The notes under the pieces: model-generated | Databases searched by the model: none | Seen by the model: the letters and a program-made list of their open reading frames with translations, nothing else | Told to the model about the DNA's origin: nothing | Shown: positions 34,872-43,882 of the stretch, piece by piece | Numbering within the stretch: position 1 is the first letter of the stretch | How the letters are laid out: every line of letters begins with the position of its first letter | Source: Acrocarpospora pleiomorpha | Lineage (GTDB): Bacteria > Actinomycetota > Actinomycetes > Streptosporangiales > Streptosporangiaceae | Direction: 5' to 3' | NCBI RefSeq assembly: GCF_009687885.1 | Contig: NZ_BLAF01000037.1 | Coordinates: 49,398-113,397 of the forward strand | Length of the DNA stretch: 64,000 nt | Program-made: the position numbers and the translations under genes

Positions 34872-35915
34872 TTGACGCAGGTCCTCATCCACCCGTCAGG
34901 CAATGCCGAAGCACTTCGGCACTGGAAGATCACCCTGAATCAGCCGATCGACTACCACACGGATCCGTACGGGACGCCCCTGACGCTGGAGGAACGGACA
35001 GCCCTGGACGCCCTACATCCCGATGGCAGGGCGAGGTTCTGGGGAGCAACAGGCATCCACGACGCTAAAATGGCGAAGCTACGTACGGGCGACATCGTCC
35101 TGCTGACCGGCAAGAATCATGTAAATGCGGTCGGCGAGATCGGCCACTCATTCCGCGACGCCTCCTTTGCCGACACCCTGTGGTCCCCTCATGCCAAACA
35201 CGGCTCCTGGCATAACGTCTACAGCCTGCTCAACTACGAGCAGACCGCGATCCCCTACACGGAAATCTGGGACCTGCCCGGTTTCACCCCAGGGGATAAC
35301 TTCATGGGTCTGCGTCTCCTCGACGCGGAGAAGAGCAGAAACGTCCTCGACGGCCTCGGCATCGAGACGCTGACAGAGCGCGCCATAACCACTCTCAATG
35401 ACAGCGGTGCTAAGGTCATCGACGTCGAAGCGGTCAATGTCCTCCGTACCAGCTTCGATCGACTGGGCGGGACGACGCTTGTCAACCGCGCGGAAGCGCT
35501 GCTCGTGCAGAGCTATCAGGCGGCCCTCGGTGTCGCGGTTGCTCGCTTCCGCGCTCCGGCTGGCATCACCGACCTGTATATCGTCACATCCGACGACACC
35601 GAGATCGTAGAGGCCAAGCGGTCGGCGGACCACGCCTTCGTCCGCCAGGCGCTCGGGCAACTGCTCGACTACGCCCCCCACAGTCCGCAGCCAGTGACTC
35701 GACTTACCGGACTGTTCCCCGCCCGGCCTACCGATGCCGATACCGGTCTACTCCATCGCTACGGCATCGATTGCGTTTACAAGACCGAGTCGGGGGATTT
35801 CGTACGCATGCCAGCGCCCGCATCTCAGCGCGAATCCATGATGAAGATAATCCAGTTGGATGGCACTGCGCCAGAGAATCCGATGGCCATTTATAAACGA
35901 GATATTAATGCTTAA
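34872..35915 (+). CDS. Partner protein with a C-terminal PD-(D/E)XK nuclease-like core
   Basis: 347 residues. The N-terminal half (about 1-150) includes RTGDIVLLTGKNHVNAVGEI, an EVE/PUA- or restriction-sensor-like beta region. The C-terminal half has GITDLYIVTS, then EIVEAKR (Asp234, Glu247, Lys249) and FVRQALGQLLDYA, which together match a PD-(D/E)XK nuclease core. The TTG at 34872 has AAGGA nine bases upstream; the alternative GTG at 34839 overlaps the previous stop. Tight linkage to the nuclease-helicase gene suggests one system. I do not recognise a named family. Confidence 0.7.
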   Translation: MTQVLIHPSGNAEALRHWKITLNQPIDYHTDPYGTPLTLEERTALDALHPDGRARFWGATGIHDAKMAKLRTGDIVLLTGKNHVNAVGEIGHSFRDASFADTLWSPHAKHGSWHNVYSLLNYEQTAIPYTEIWDLPGFTPGDNFMGLRLLDAEKSRNVLDGLGIETLTERAITTLNDSGAKVIDVEAVNVLRTSFDRLGGTTLVNRAEALLVQSYQAALGVAVARFRAPAGITDLYIVTSDDTEIVEAKRSADHAFVRQALGQLLDYAPHSPQPVTRLTGLFPARPTDADTGLLHRYGIDCVYKTESGDFVRMPAPASQRESMMKIIQLDGTAPENPMAIYKRDINA

Positions 35916-36174
35916 CTAGAGCCGCATCGACAAAAGTATTTGATTATAATATTGCGGGGTGCAACTATTGATTCGACCGAAGGCCGGAATCGCACTCGGA
36001 TCGGCAAACGTGGCCGTTGCCGAAATCGTCGCCGACGTCGCCCTGGTCGTTGGGGAAGCTCTTGCGCCGTTCTCTGCCTCCGTGTAGCCCACCGCGTGGT
36101 CAGAGAAGCTGAGGTCCTTGTCCAGCCCCGTTGCAGATGACGATGCCGAGAACTTGACCACATAGGCTGATGCG

Positions 36175-39100
36175 ATGACTGCCCCACTGACCTCAGTCAC
36201 CGGTGACAGCGGGTCCAACGGCGTCGGCCTATTGTTCAACACCGAACTCCAGTGGATCTTCCGCAAACTAAATGAATCCGATTTCGGCATCGATGCCCAG
36301 ATTGAGCCGGTGTTGGGAGGACATCCCAGCGGCCGTGTGATGGCGGTACAGATCAAGGCCGGCCCCAGTTGGTTCGCCGAGGTTACTCCGGCCAAGGATG
36401 GTTGGGTGTTCCGCGAGAACACTCTCCGCCTTCGGGATTACTGGCTGAACTACGCCGACCCCGTGCTGCTGGTGCTCTACAAACCGGCAACTCACATCGC
36501 GTACTGGCAGCACATCACCACGGACACAGCCGTTGTCACGGGCAAGGGGTTCAAAGTCGAGGTGCCGGCCTCCCAGCGTGTCGATGCCTCGTCCTACCGC
36601 GCGCTGGCCAAGCTGGCGCGTCAGGCACCGCCGGACGGATTGACCGAGCTCCTGCGCGATCTGCCGGCGGGGTGCGGAAACTGGCTGCTGGCCTGTGATG
36701 AGACAGATCCAGCGCTGGCGCGAAGCCTGGCTAACACCCTGGTGGACGGCCGTGGCGACCCCGAACGAGTGGTCACAGCGGTCACCGACGGGTGGGGTCA
36801 GGAGCAACAACAGGCCGCATGGCTGGCCGTCGGGGAGTACGCCATCGCCTACGGTGCGACCCGAACTGGCGGGGACTGCTTCTTGGCGGCCGATCGAGCG
36901 GGAGATGGCCAGCCTGGCTCAGGCCGACTACGGGCGTTCGCGGGCGCCATGCTGGCGGGCACTGATCCTGACCGCGCTCGCGACTTGCTTACTGACTGCA
37001 TGTCGGTGACCGACAGTCGCTTGCTCGCGGCAGTCGGTCTTGCTGCCCTCGACCACGGCGCCAACCTTGGACCGATTCCCGTGCCCGCTGAGGTGCTGGA
37101 TGACCCAGAAGGAGCAGCCCGCGAACCGACTGTCCAGCGGTTTCTCGCTGACCAACGCATGCGCGTTGGCGATTGGGAGGCTGCGATCACCTATCACGAG
37201 CAGGCGCTGGCGCGCGCATCGAACTCGCCCAGTCAGCAGGTCGCACTGGCGGACGCGCTACTCAAACGGGCGTCCAGCACGTCCGCAACACTCGCCGGTT
37301 CCGACTATCGGCGCGCCGCAGGCTTGGCGGAGACGGCTCGCGCAGAGTTGCGCCGATGGCGTGGTGACAGCGTGCCAGCAGCGCATCTGCTGATGCAGAT
37401 CAAAATTATGGCCGCTGACGAGGCATCGGCGTTCCGCGTGGCGCTGGCACAGCCGGACGGCGAGGCTACTGCGGAGGAAGCCGCGTCACCGCAGTTGGCA
37501 CTCGGCGCTGCCCGCATCGCCTATGGTCACGGCGACATCGCGCGGGGAGACACCTTCGCAGCAGTAGTCGACGCCAGCGGCGATCCGGTGTGGCGCACCA
37601 ACCTGGCCGCCAATCGCGCGAACGCTGTCGGAGCCTCTCTGGCCGATCGTGAAGCGGCCTGGCGCGAGGTTCTGGCTGTCGATCAATACCTCGGCCGACG
37701 TGTTGCCGCATGCGCGCAGCTCGCTGGACTGGGCTGCTGGCCGCTGACCGCCCTGGACGACATCAACGACGCGGACCTGCTGTCTCCGGGTATCCACGAC
37801 GTCTTGCACGCCTACGCGCTGACCGCCTCGGGCGACGAGGCGGCAGCAATGGTGCTGCTCCGCCGACTGCGCGACAGCAGCCTGCCAGCTGCCGAAGAGT
37901 ACGCTCAGCGCCTGGAGGCTCTGGGCCGTGTGGACGACGCTGTCCAGGCGTGCGAGGACGCCAGCAATCGCTTCGGCTACGCCCGGCTGGAACTACTCGC
38001 GCTGGATGTTCTCACCCGCGCCGGACGCAACGCTGAGTTCCTCACCAAGGCCACCGAGTTGCTCGGTCGCTCCGATCTGCCCTACCGGCTACGGCACGCC
38101 ATCCGGGCGAAGATGATCGACGAATATACCGGTCGACACGAGTGGGCCCGATGCGAACGACTCGCTCAAGACGGACTCCAAGAGATCACCAACCTCCAGA
38201 GCGACCTTAACCTGGGGCGCGCGGATGCTCTGATGGCTCCTCTCTCCGCAGTCGATGATCTGGCCGAGCTGCACCGGCGGTACGCATGGATGATCATCAT
38301 CAATCAGTTCAACCAAGGTCAGTACCACCGGGCTTACCAGACCTTGGACGAGCTCCATCCAGACGCGCAGTCCGCGGTCGAGGTGACGACATGGTTTGAC
38401 CTATACCAATTGCAGGACTGGACGGCCGACCGCGCCGAAGCAGCGCTGCAACTGGCGGAGAGACCAGGACAACCCATCGACCTTGTCCGGCGAATCCTGT
38501 TCACCCTCAGGCGGTCGATGCCCACCGGTGACGATCCCGCTCTGGAGGATGTCCGAGAGCGACTTGAACAGGCGTGGCAGGCGCGCGCCGATCAGCGTGA
38601 ACCGCCGCTCGTGCCGATCAGCGCCGATCAGTACGCGGCGCTCATGCACGCAAACAGTGCCAGGACCGCACCCGCCTTGCAGGGGGTCTGGCAGGGAACA
38701 GCGCCTGTTGGCGCCATCAGTGCCGCGACCGGCCGTCCCTACTTGCTCAGTCTCGCCCAGCAAGCGGCCGGCTTCCTGCCCGCAGTCGATGCCGACACCG
38801 AGGTGTATCGGCGGGAGGTGGAGGCTGCCACTGTCGCGCTAGGCAATCCCGTGGTCGTGGAAACCACCGCGTTGTTCGTCGCGGCTGGCGTCCTCAATCG
38901 ATGGTCGCTGATCGCTCCTGAGTTCAGCAATCTGCTGATCGCTGCGCCAGCCCTCTACGACATTCTGCTCAGCCAAGTCCATGCTCGTGCACTCGCGCAG
39001 GATGCCGTCACCATCAGCCTGGCCCCCGACGAGGATCTACCTCATGTGGAACCTCTTGCCGACGACATCCGACGGCAAGTGCTCGCTCTGTGTCGTGCGG

Positions 39101-39861
39101 TCGGAGACGCCGTGCAGTCATGCCGTGCCATCTCTACCTCGACGTCAGCCAACGTGGATGAGGGAAATCCTCTCGGTGCGGCTGGACCATGGTGGACTGG
39201 CGTCGCTGTGGCTGCCGCGCGCACGCTCCCGCTCTATAGCGACGACGTTGTCGTACGTGCCAGGGCTCGCGCCCAAGGAGTCCCTGCGTTCGGGACGCTC
39301 GCGTTGCTGGAAGCACTGGCCAAAGCCCACCGCCTGGAGCGAAGCAAAACCAACGACGTGCTGTCATCGTTGTTCGAGCACAGTGTCGTTGATCTACCAC
39401 ATGCCTCGGCTCTGGTGACGGCTGCCCACGAGCAGGCTCCGCTCGCTGAGACGGTATTGCTGACCTTGGCACGACCAGCGACCTGGACGGCATTGGACGA
39501 CCAGGGCACGGGGCTGGTCATCACACTGGCCAATCACCCCGAGATCCAGGCCGATCCTCGCAATCTCGCTTCTCTGGTGTACGCCTGCGCGAGTGGGTGG
39601 GCCGCCGCGTTCAGCCCACCAGAGGTGGTGATCGCTAAACTCCTCACCGTCATCCTCGTCTACGGAGCAGGCGTCACGGCCGACGCCGCCCGCACTGTCG
39701 TGCCAGCGGCCCAGAAGATCGCCTCAGCATACGAAGCCGATTTCATGCCGCACCTTCAAACGTTCCTGCTCGGCGTGCTGACTGACCCTACTGACCAATT
39801 CCACATGACAACAGGGGACGCCACACAGACCGTGCGGGATGCGCTCAGCGACTACGAGTAG
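36175..39861 (+). CDS. Large protein: DUF4365 nuclease-like domain plus long TPR-like array
   Basis: 1228 residues. The N-terminal 150 residues match DUF4365, a PD-(D/E)XK-like domain: ESDFGIDAQIEP with Asp37 and Asp40, then VMAVQIKAG with Gln59 and Lys61. The rest is almost entirely helical, with Ala-rich helix pairs (AITYHEQALARASNSPSQQV, AAAMVLLRRLRDSS) suggesting TPR-like repeats from about 200 to 850 and a further helical part after it. The ATG at 36175 has no strong ribosome site; a perfect TATAAT lies at 35945-35950. DUF4365 proteins occur in defence islands. The repeats may sense a phage product. Confidence 0.78.
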   Translation: MTAPLTSVTGDSGSNGVGLLFNTELQWIFRKLNESDFGIDAQIEPVLGGHPSGRVMAVQIKAGPSWFAEVTPAKDGWVFRENTLRLRDYWLNYADPVLLVLYKPATHIAYWQHITTDTAVVTGKGFKVEVPASQRVDASSYRALAKLARQAPPDGLTELLRDLPAGCGNWLLACDETDPALARSLANTLVDGRGDPERVVTAVTDGWGQEQQQAAWLAVGEYAIAYGATRTGGDCFLAADRAGDGQPGSGRLRAFAGAMLAGTDPDRARDLLTDCMSVTDSRLLAAVGLAALDHGANLGPIPVPAEVLDDPEGAAREPTVQRFLADQRMRVGDWEAAITYHEQALARASNSPSQQVALADALLKRASSTSATLAGSDYRRAAGLAETARAELRRWRGDSVPAAHLLMQIKIMAADEASAFRVALAQPDGEATAEEAASPQLALGAARIAYGHGDIARGDTFAAVVDASGDPVWRTNLAANRANAVGASLADREAAWREVLAVDQYLGRRVAACAQLAGLGCWPLTALDDINDADLLSPGIHDVLHAYALTASGDEAAAMVLLRRLRDSSLPAAEEYAQRLEALGRVDDAVQACEDASNRFGYARLELLALDVLTRAGRNAEFLTKATELLGRSDLPYRLRHAIRAKMIDEYTGRHEWARCERLAQDGLQEITNLQSDLNLGRADALMAPLSAVDDLAELHRRYAWMIIINQFNQGQYHRAYQTLDELHPDAQSAVEVTTWFDLYQLQDWTADRAEAALQLAERPGQPIDLVRRILFTLRRSMPTGDDPALEDVRERLEQAWQARADQREPPLVPISADQYAALMHANSARTAPALQGVWQGTAPVGAISAATGRPYLLSLAQQAAGFLPAVDADTEVYRREVEAATVALGNPVVVETTALFVAAGVLNRWSLIAPEFSNLLIAAPALYDILLSQVHARALAQDAVTISLAPDEDLPHVEPLADDIRRQVLALCRAVGDAVQSCRAISTSTSANVDEGNPLGAAGPWWTGVAVAAARTLPLYSDDVVVRARARAQGVPAFGTLALLEALAKAHRLERSKTNDVLSSLFEHSVVDLPHASALVTAAHEQAPLAETVLLTLARPATWTALDDQGTGLVITLANHPEIQADPRNLASLVYACASGWAAAFSPPEVVIAKLLTVILVYGAGVTADAARTVVPAAQKIASAYEADFMPHLQTFLLGVLTDPTDQFHMTTGDATQTVRDALSDYE

Positions 39862-40346
39862 CCACCGTGATTGCCAAGCTGTGTCGCAGTTCAAGCATCG
39901 TCCGAGCCGAACGCTGACGATCCGTCACGTTGCACACCCGCGGAGGTCTCGGCGAGACAGTTCGATGACGGTGCCTTCACTGCGGCGTCTCGTCCGTCGG
40001 GGACCTGCTCGGGGTTTGCGGTAATGACTGCTGGGGCTCCTGTTAGGCACGCAATCATTCGGCGTCGTCAGGTCCGGTCGGCAGATCATCTTCTGACGCC
40101 ACAACCGGACGTCCGACTGATCCACAGCAACACCAAAGCCCATGTCATTGGCACTGTAACCTGGGCCTTACCTGCGCGGCCGAAAGGACTCGAACCCCTA
40201 ACGTGCTGATCCGTAAAGGATCGGTCACCTTCGACTGATCATGCACTTGACCTGAGGGAATGAACTCCCTTAAGGCGTGGAGACCAATCGTTGCGTACGT
40301 ATTCGGCACAGTCTCGGTTTAGCGCTCTGGTGCGGCAACTTTCGAT
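39862..40346. other. Intergenic stretch with a tRNA-like fragment
   Basis: Between the DUF4365 gene and the BREX operon end there is no gene. Readings here yield the protein phrase RPKGLEPLTC, a common shadow of tRNA sequence, and this is explained by the tRNA-like segment listed separately. The remaining bases show no clear terminator for either flanking gene. Confidence 0.55.
40171..40217 (-). other. 3' half of a tRNA-Arg-like sequence (possible attachment-site remnant)
   Basis: On the minus strand the segment runs from TTTACGGATCAG (anticodon-loop ACG and 3' stem as in tRNA-Arg) through GTTAGGGGTTCGAGTCCTTT (variable region and T-arm) to CGGCCGCGC (acceptor-like). The 5' half is missing and the T-stem has wobble pairs, so it is not a working tRNA. 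Fragments like this mark att sites left by elements that integrate in tRNA genes, here between two defence modules. Confidence 0.4.
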
Positions 40347-42524
40347 TCAGAGGCCAGGCTCCTGAAGGCGGACCGGCTCAGCCAGTACGGCACGCGCCCC
40401 GTTCAAGTCGGCCAAGCGGGCGGCGACTGTGGCCATGGCGAGTCTTGCTGGCAGGACGGCGGAGAATTTCAACCCGTGTACGGCGCGACGGTCCACATCG
40501 GGTAGCACAAGGATGTCACCGTCACCCGCGCTATCACGAGCTTGTCTCCAGACGGCCCGTGTGAGGTCCTCCCGTAGCCGTACGAAGAAATCCGTGGGGC
40601 GCTGGACCGGATCGGCGACCGAGGGCAGTGTGGCGGCGAGGGTCGCGTTCGCGCGGTAGCCGGCCCACGTCCACCACCGCACGTCCTCACCTACCCGGGT
40701 AATCAACGTCCCGCCGGGATGCACAATGCCGGGAGCGTCCTCCTCGCGCCACTCTCCGAGCCTCGCGTGGGCTCGGCGGGTCAGCGAGACCGGAGGGTCG
40801 GCGCCGAGCAGAACGTCCCGCATGCCCCGCGTCAGGGCGTAGGACAGCCCGGCGATGCCGCCGCTCGTCCACTTGGCGACCCCACCGCCGTCCGCCGGTT
40901 CGACGAAGGCACGCCTGCGTGCCCAGTCGATGAAGGTCACCCGCCAACTCCGGCCACCAAGCAGTAGCACGCGGGGTCCCGCTCTCTCCTCGGTCAGCAC
41001 CGTGGGGTCGGTCCGCCCGATCTCCTGGCGTCCGGCCAGTACGGTGAACTGCGGTGGCGCGGTGAAGGAGGCGGTCAGCTCGATGAAGTGGCGGTGCCCG
41101 AAGCGACGCTCGGCCTCGGGACCGATGAACAGCATCCCACCGTCCTCGTCGAGGAACCCCTCGTCGACCATGTGCCGCAGGATGGGGGCGGCCGAGCGGT
41201 CGAAGGGGGCCAGGCCGTTCCACTCCTCCGGCCACAGGTGGTCGCCGATCTGGTGCTGTTGCAGGGTGACGGCGAGCAGTTGCTGCGCCACCAGATGGCG
41301 CGGCTCCGGCGGTGCCGTCACAGGTTCGACCCAGCCGCGTCCCCAAAGCAGGAGCAGGCCCGCAGCCTGGAGTAACGTCTCGCCCCTCGTAGCGAGGAAC
41401 AGGCAGTTGCGGGCAGTACCGGCCCGTCGTCCGGTACGTCCGATGCGCTGCAGGAACGACGCCACCGTGGCGGGCGCGTCGATCTGGATCACCCGGTCCA
41501 GGTCACCGACGTCAATGCCCAGTTCGAGCGTGGATGTGGAGACGATGACGCAGTCGCGGGCCTCCGCGAAGGCCTGCTCCGACCGTGCGCGCTCTTCGGT
41601 AGAGAGTGAGGCGTGGGACAGGAAGACGTTCACCTCGTGGGCGCGCAGTGCCGCGCCCAACTGCTCCACCTGCCGACGCGAGTCGCAGAACACCAGCCGT
41701 TTCTCACCCCGGTGCAGCGCGGCGATCAGCTTCGCGGCATTGTCCAGCGAGCCGACGTAGTCAAGTTCAACGTCACCGGCCGCGCGAGAGCCGTCCCCGG
41801 AAATTTCCGAGGCGCGGGCGGAGGCGGCCATGCCTGCAGGCGGAAGTTCGGGCGCCACCACCTGACCGGTTCGTTTTCCGGCCCTGGCTCCCTGCAGCCA
41901 TTCGAGCAGCTGTCCCGGATTGCCCACGGTCGCCGACAGGCCGACACGCTGGATGGCACGACCGGTCACGCGCTCCAGCCGTTCCAGTACGGCGAGCAGG
42001 TGCCAACCGCGATCATCGCCGGCGAAAGCGTGTATCTCGTCGACGACCACCGCCCGGACGTAGCCCAGCAGGTGCGCGTGATCGGTCTTCACGCCGATCA
42101 GCATGGCCTCGAGCGACTCGGGCGTGGTGAGCAGGATGTCGGGTGGGGCGGTGCGGATCCGCCGCCGCTGCGACTCCGGGACGTCGCCGTGCCAGAGCTC
42201 GGCCCGGCGCCCGAGCCACTGGGCGTAGGAGTCGATTCGCGGGAGGAGGTTGTTGAGCAGTGCCTTGAGCGGGCACAGGTAGAGCACCGACGTGCCGGTC
42301 CAGCGCTTTTGCGCCATCGCGGACAGCAGCGGGAAGCAGGCCGCCTCGGTCTTGCCTCCCGCGGTCGGTGCGAGCAGGACCGCGTCCTCGCCGTCCATCA
42401 GCGGTCCGATCGCCTCCCGCTGCAGCGGACGCAGGTCGGGCCAGCCGAGGCTGTTCACGATGTGGTGCAGGACGACCGGGTCCAGCCGGTCCGATGGGTC
42501 GCCGCGATCTCCATCGAACGCCAT
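40347..42524 (-). CDS. brxHI: BREX type 2 helicase BrxHI (DEAD/DEAH, Lhr-like)
   Basis: 725-residue superfamily 2 helicase, last gene of the BREX operon. Walker A APTAGGKTEA (about 52-61), DEIHAF (about 158-163), SAT and the motif VI QRIGRTGRRAGT are visible, followed by an Lhr-type C-terminal half that may bind DNA. The ATG 42524 overlaps the brxD stop by one base (TGATG); GTG 42527 is the alternative. Its position and type match BrxHI of type 2 BREX (Pgl) systems. The exact step it serves in phage exclusion is not established. Confidence 0.9.
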   Translation of the reverse strand: MAFDGDRGDPSDRLDPVVLHHIVNSLGWPDLRPLQREAIGPLMDGEDAVLLAPTAGGKTEAACFPLLSAMAQKRWTGTSVLYLCPLKALLNNLLPRIDSYAQWLGRRAELWHGDVPESQRRRIRTAPPDILLTTPESLEAMLIGVKTDHAHLLGYVRAVVVDEIHAFAGDDRGWHLLAVLERLERVTGRAIQRVGLSATVGNPGQLLEWLQGARAGKRTGQVVAPELPPAGMAASARASEISGDGSRAAGDVELDYVGSLDNAAKLIAALHRGEKRLVFCDSRRQVEQLGAALRAHEVNVFLSHASLSTEERARSEQAFAEARDCVIVSTSTLELGIDVGDLDRVIQIDAPATVASFLQRIGRTGRRAGTARNCLFLATRGETLLQAAGLLLLWGRGWVEPVTAPPEPRHLVAQQLLAVTLQQHQIGDHLWPEEWNGLAPFDRSAAPILRHMVDEGFLDEDGGMLFIGPEAERRFGHRHFIELTASFTAPPQFTVLAGRQEIGRTDPTVLTEERAGPRVLLLGGRSWRVTFIDWARRRAFVEPADGGGVAKWTSGGIAGLSYALTRGMRDVLLGADPPVSLTRRAHARLGEWREEDAPGIVHPGGTLITRVGEDVRWWTWAGYRANATLAATLPSVADPVQRPTDFFVRLREDLTRAVWRQARDSAGDGDILVLPDVDRRAVHGLKFSAVLPARLAMATVAARLADLNGARAVLAEPVRLQEPGL

Positions 42525-43882
42525 CACAGGTCCAGGTCGACGTCGTCGGCCGAAGCGGCGAGGTTCCGTTCCGTGTCGGTGAGTTCGCTGCTCCGCACAG
42601 TCAGCGTGTAGTGCCGTCGGGGGTCGAAGTCATCGAACTGGTCGATGCGGTCGAGCACGTCGCCGACAAGCTTTTTCAGGAAGAGCCGGGGGGCTACCCC
42701 GACCTTGCCGCCCAGTGCTCCGCCCACTGCCCGCGCCAGATCGGCGATGTACACGTCGGCGGCGAAATCCTTGATTCTCTCCGGCGCGTCAGCCCCGGCT
42801 GCATAAAGGTCTCGGACGGTCATTCCCAGGTCCACCAGTGATTCCAGGGTGAACCCGGACAGCCGAAGCTGTACCGCGCGCGGGTTGTCGAAGCGCGGGT
42901 CGGTGGTGAAGTCGGTCGCCAGACGCTGAGCCAACGGTGCCAGGCGCTGCACTCCCTGCTGCCCGTCGTAGAACGCGGGCGTCCCGGTGATCACCAGATA
43001 CAGGCCAGGAAAACGGCCGGAGTGCACTTCGTCGATCAGCTGCCGCAGCGAGTTGAGCGCCTTGTCGCGCGCGTCGGCGCGCACCCGCTGCAAGGTCTCG
43101 ACCTCGTCGAGCACAACAAGGAGCCCGGGGTGTCCGGAATCGCGCAGCACGGTCAGCAGTCCCTGCAGGAAAGCGAGCGCCCCGAAGTGGTCGAGATCCC
43201 CACGCACGCCTGCGAACCGGCGCGCCGCCGCGGCGACGTGCGGCTGTCCGCCGAGCCAGGCCAGCACCGCCGCAGCCGTCGCCTCGTCCCCCACCGCAAG
43301 CGCGGCCCGGTAGCCCCGCAGGGCGGTCGCGAAAGACGGCGCGTGACGCGAGACCTCTGTGAGCCGGGCGGCCAGCAGCTTCTCCACCGCGGCGCCCAAC
43401 TCGTTCTCGTCCGCCCCGGCGGCGATGGCGTCCTCCTCCAGCGCGTAGAACCACGCGTCAACCACCGGCCGCAGTGCGCTCGGCGGAAAACTGGCGGTGG
43501 TGAGCCGCTCGGTCAGTCTTCGGTAGACGGTCTCCAGCCGGTGGAGAGGCGTCTCGTTCTCCGAGATCTGGATTTCGGCGACAGCGAAGTTCCGCCGTTT
43601 GGCCCACTCCCCCAGCCATCGCGTGAAGAACGTCTTGCCGGATCCGTACTCTCCCCGCACTGCCTTGAACACCGACGCGCCGGAGGCCACCGCGTCCAGT
43701 TCGGCTTCGAGCGCCAGCTCGAACCGGCCGAGGCCGGTGGCGAGCAGGTCGAGCCCACTCTCGGGTACGGCACCGCGCCGCAGCGCGTCGATCACGTCAC
43801 GGCGGCGCACCGCGCTGACCTGGGCGGAACGGGACGGCCGAGCGGTGCTCACGCCTGCCAGTCTCCCATCGTCGCTCGTCAT
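42524..43882 (-). CDS. brxD: BREX type 2 ATPase BrxD
   Basis: 452 residues, AAA+-like ATPase of the BrxD family. Walker A is RGEYGSGKTFF (about 76-86) and Walker B LLVVLDEVETL (about 252-262); the N-terminal ARPSRSAQVSAVRRRDVIDA is typical of the family. It overlaps pglZ by four bases and the helicase by one. BrxD is found only in type 2 BREX, where it is required but its partner is unknown. Confidence 0.9.
   Translation of the reverse strand: MTSDDGRLAGVSTARPSRSAQVSAVRRRDVIDALRRGAVPESGLDLLATGLGRFELALEAELDAVASGASVFKAVRGEYGSGKTFFTRWLGEWAKRRNFAVAEIQISENETPLHRLETVYRRLTERLTTASFPPSALRPVVDAWFYALEEDAIAAGADENELGAAVEKLLAARLTEVSRHAPSFATALRGYRAALAVGDEATAAAVLAWLGGQPHVAAAARRFAGVRGDLDHFGALAFLQGLLTVLRDSGHPGLLVVLDEVETLQRVRADARDKALNSLRQLIDEVHSGRFPGLYLVITGTPAFYDGQQGVQRLAPLAQRLATDFTTDPRFDNPRAVQLRLSGFTLESLVDLGMTVRDLYAAGADAPERIKDFAADVYIADLARAVGGALGGKVGVAPRLFLKKLVGDVLDRIDQFDDFDPRRHYTLTVRSSELTDTERNLAASADDVDLDL

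Noticed and set aside
40110..40209. Protein phrase RPKGLEPLTC
   Set aside because: This is a familiar translation of tRNA sequence; the tRNA-like fragment explains it.
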